Assembly (NCBI RefSeq): GCF_023715145.1 | Contig: NZ_JAMBNP010000001.1 | Location: forward strand, 372,001 to 436,000 | Length of the DNA: 64,000 nucleotides | From: Paenibacillus glycanilyticus | Lineage (GTDB): Bacteria; Bacillota; Bacilli; Paenibacillales; Paenibacillaceae | Reading direction: 5' to 3' | Shown here: one piece after another, positions 61,937-64,000 of the stretch | How positions within the stretch are numbered: position 1 is the stretch's first letter | Layout: the number at the start of each line of letters is the position of its first letter | Position numbers and translations under genes: made by a program | The notes under the pieces: model-generated | The model's input: the letters and a program-made list of their open reading frames with translations, nothing else | Told to the model about the DNA's origin: nothing | Database searches by the model: none

Positions 61937-63016
61937 TTGTATATCTATTTTTTTGAAACTGTTCTTTACCTCTCGTTTGCGATCTCCGCCGGTTATCTGA
62001 TACTAGCGTTTGTTCCAGCTAATCTTAAACCGGAAATGAGCATGCCCTTTCGATTGGTGCAGCTTGCCGCTATTGGAATACCGTTGTTTTCATTTGCGTC
62101 CATAGTGAGAACATCCGTTATACTAATGGATTTTGCACCCCAAATGTCATTCGCGGAAGTCCTCCTGATCGTACTCGGCGACTATTCCTTCGGACGTGCT
62201 TGGATCATGATGTTTATACTGGGCAGCGCTTTATTTATGACTATTTCTTATAATGGCTTGAAACATAAAACTTCAAAATGGAGTGCAGCCTGCATCTGGG
62301 TATGTTTGGTTCTTGTTCACGGATGGGCAAGTCACCCGGCAACGCTGTCCAAAACATGGGGACTGATGTCCCAGTCCATTCATGTTGGCGCGGTTTCCGC
62401 TTGGCTTGGCATACTCATTGCTATCGCATGGTTTAGGAAGGGAAATTGGAATTGGAAAGCTTTTACCCGCTGGTATACGCCGCTATCCATCTTAAGCATG
62501 CTCCTTATCGTGGCGGCTGGTTTAGTCATGATGTCCATTATCATTGAGGTTGGCTATATCAGCTCATGGGGAATAAATTACGGGGCCGCTTTGCTGCTCA
62601 AGCATCTGTTGTTTATTCCGCTTATATTTCTGGCATTTATGAACGGCTTTCTGACCAAAGTCTATGCAAACGGTCAGAATGCACGCGGTTTGCAGTCGTG
62701 GCTCAAAGCGGAGAGTATTGTTGCTTTATTCATTCTTGTATCCACTGCTTTTATGGGAAGCCAGGAACCTCCCCACGAGACGGAATCTGAGGATCCAGTC
62801 CCCTCTATTCTAATCAGGCTTTTTCACCCTCATTTGAAAGATTTGGCCCTTCAATGGAGTTGGAATTTGATAGGCACCGTTTGCATGATTCTTGGAATGA
62901 TCTCGCTCTTTCTTTTATTCACAGCTTATAGAAGAAATAAAAGGGGATTATTCACTGTCTATACGATCGTTGCCGTGTTATCCTCTTTTTTAGGCTTGCT
63001 CCAATCCGTAAAATAA
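61937..63016 (+). CDS. CopD-domain membrane protein
   Basis: A 359-residue polytopic protein with about nine helices of the CopD (copper resistance D) superfamily. Conserved elements: LVHGWASHPATLS with the His residues of the CopD core, SQSIHVGAVSAWLGIL and LLKHLLFIPLIFLAFMNGF. Such proteins move copper or help cytochrome-related copper delivery. TTG 61937 is preferred: GGAG lies 8 nt upstream and TM1 starts there. The open frame reaches back to 61832, but those residues overlap the terminator of the previous gene. The convergent neighbour is a metal ATPase. Confidence 0.8.
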   Translation: MYIYFFETVLYLSFAISAGYLILAFVPANLKPEMSMPFRLVQLAAIGIPLFSFASIVRTSVILMDFAPQMSFAEVLLIVLGDYSFGRAWIMMFILGSALFMTISYNGLKHKTSKWSAACIWVCLVLVHGWASHPATLSKTWGLMSQSIHVGAVSAWLGILIAIAWFRKGNWNWKAFTRWYTPLSILSMLLIVAAGLVMMSIIIEVGYISSWGINYGAALLLKHLLFIPLIFLAFMNGFLTKVYANGQNARGLQSWLKAESIVALFILVSTAFMGSQEPPHETESEDPVPSILIRLFHPHLKDLALQWSWNLIGTVCMILGMISLFLLFTAYRRNKRGLFTVYTIVAVLSSFLGLLQSVK

Positions 63017-63021
63017 ATCGG

Positions 63022-64000
63022 TTACGAGGTTGTTTCATCGCTTTTCAATTTTAACAGCCTCATACTGTTCAATATTACGATCAACGCGGCTCCCGTATCG
63101 CTTATCACCGCAATCCATAAAGTCAGCAAATCCGGAAAAATAAGAATCAAAGCAGCTGCCTTAATAATCAGTGAGAACCAGATATTCTGATTAATGATCT
63201 GAAGAGCCTTACGGCTTAACTTAATCGTATGGGGCAGTTTCTCTAAATTATCAGCCATAAGAACGATGTCGGCGCTCTCCATGGCCGTATCTGACCCGGC
63301 ACCGCCCATCGCTATTCCCAGGTTGGCCGTTGCAAGGGCAGGCGCATCATTAATGCCGTCACCGACCATCGCGACAACTTGATTCTCCGCCTGCATCTGC
63401 TTAATTGCATTCACCTTGTTCTCGGGCAATAAATCGGCGAAATAACGATTCACCCCCGTTAGAGCGGCAACCTTCCTCGCACTGCCTTCATGGTCTCCCG
63501 TCAGCATGACAACTTGATTAATGCCGACACTTCGGAGATCGTTCATAGCCTTCACGGAAGAATTCCGAATACGGTCCGCAACGGCAATTACCCCTAGCAG
63601 CTCTTCTCGAGTGCCCACAATTACGATAGTATGTCCTTCCTGCCTAAGTACGCCGATCTGCGATTCCATGTCCCCTATCGGGCTATTAAGCTCTTGAAAC
63701 AGCTTGAGGTTTCCTGCAAAGTATTCTTGACCGTCAATGCTGGCGCTAACCCCTTTGCCTACCATGTTTCTAAAATTCTCACCTCGCCGGGCACGCAATC
63801 CTCTATCTTTTGCAAAATCCGCAACGGCCTTCGCTATAGGATGCGCGGAATACTCCTCCAAGGTAAACGCGATAGACAATAATTCAGTTTCCGTCGTTAT
63901 TCCGGCAGGTATCACTTGAGAAACACTGACTTTCCCTTCCGTTAAAGTACCCGTCTTATCGAAGGCAATCGCTGTCATTCGTCCCGCAACCTCCAGGAAT
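63022..64000 (-). CDS. Heavy-metal P-type ATPase, C-terminal part (runs off the window)
   Basis: The last about 325 residues of a P1B-type ATPase: phosphorylation motif DKTGTLTEG with the upstream FLEVAGRMTAIAF, nucleotide-binding HPIAKAVADFAK and the hinge GDGINDAPALATANLGIAMG, ending after two membrane helices. An ATG at 63978 is internal; the frame is open through the window edge, so the N-terminus and the CPx metal motif are not visible. Zn/Cd/Pb (CadA/ZntA-like) type is likely from the SHPIAKAV and end sequence, but Cu or Co are not excluded. Only 5 bp from the convergent CopD gene, with no terminator seen. Confidence 0.9.
   Translation of the reverse strand, partial: FLEVAGRMTAIAFDKTGTLTEGKVSVSQVIPAGITTETELLSIAFTLEEYSAHPIAKAVADFAKDRGLRARRGENFRNMVGKGVSASIDGQEYFAGNLKLFQELNSPIGDMESQIGVLRQEGHTIVIVGTREELLGVIAVADRIRNSSVKAMNDLRSVGINQVVMLTGDHEGSARKVAALTGVNRYFADLLPENKVNAIKQMQAENQVVAMVGDGINDAPALATANLGIAMGGAGSDTAMESADIVLMADNLEKLPHTIKLSRKALQIINQNIWFSLIIKAAALILIFPDLLTLWIAVISDTGAALIVILNSMRLLKLKSDETTS

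Overview
The window looks like a chromosomal segment from a Paenibacillaceae bacterium (Paenibacillus or a close relative). This rests on several things: strong AAGGAGG-type ribosome sites with frequent TTG/GTG starts; YesM/YesN-type kinase and AraC-domain response regulator genes; three carbohydrate ABC importers of the LplB/YtcP/lipoprotein type with no ATPase gene; SLH-anchored secreted enzymes; and many intrinsic terminators. The genus is inferred from gene content, not from a marker gene.

Layout. 0.1-11.2 kb: cobQ, then a detoxification/efflux block with two AraC_N-type regulators, a DHA2 efflux pump, an azoR-eamA-CMD-CMD operon divergent from an Rrf2 regulator, a broken MFS sugar-efflux gene and an aldo/keto reductase. 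11.2-23 kb: a xylan-type locus (ArsR-like regulator with a large C-terminal domain, GH43, GH3, GH43, lipoprotein and two permeases, AraC regulator). 23-26.5 kb: a sensor kinase/response regulator pair. 26.6-42.1 kb: secreted GH16, GH92 and a five-bladed-propeller enzyme with a second ABC importer, an SLH-anchored GH16 split by an in-frame amber codon, and a GH30-like enzyme behind a cre-like site. 42.3-47.0 kb: a CDF metal exporter, a Bcr/CflA pump, an APH-fold protein behind a MerR-type promoter, and an AI-2E-family membrane protein. 47.2-56.6 kb: a divergent locus that fits apiose use. One arm is a seven-gene operon (6PGDH-like ApnO candidate, Gfo/Idh/MocA, amidohydrolase, GH140, substrate-binding lipoprotein, two permeases). 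The other arm is a TIM-barrel gene plus a GntR/FadR regulator, with GTATAC operators and a triple 51-bp hairpin repeat between them. 56.6-64 kb: TetR, a DUF1835 remnant, two DUF1048 genes with PadR, a secreted clan GH-D enzyme, CopD and the 3' part of a heavy-metal P-type ATPase.

How the genes work together. The window is largely a run of Gram-positive polysaccharide-utilisation loci. Secreted or wall-bound enzymes (GH16, GH30, GH-D) would cut polymers outside the cell. Lipoprotein-dependent importers, presumably powered by a shared MsmX-type ATPase encoded elsewhere, would bring in oligosaccharides. Cytosolic GH43, GH3, GH92 and GH140 enzymes would finish hydrolysis. The strongest candidate for a little-described system is the apiose-type operon. 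It carries enzymes of the classes needed to go from an apioside to L-erythrulose, with an amidohydrolase in the place where a lactonase is required.

At least four genes are degraded: a HAD 3' remnant, an MFS gene with frameshifts and a deletion, the GH16-SLH gene with an amber codon, and a DUF1835 5' remnant. All functions are assigned from sequence reading alone; no database search was run.
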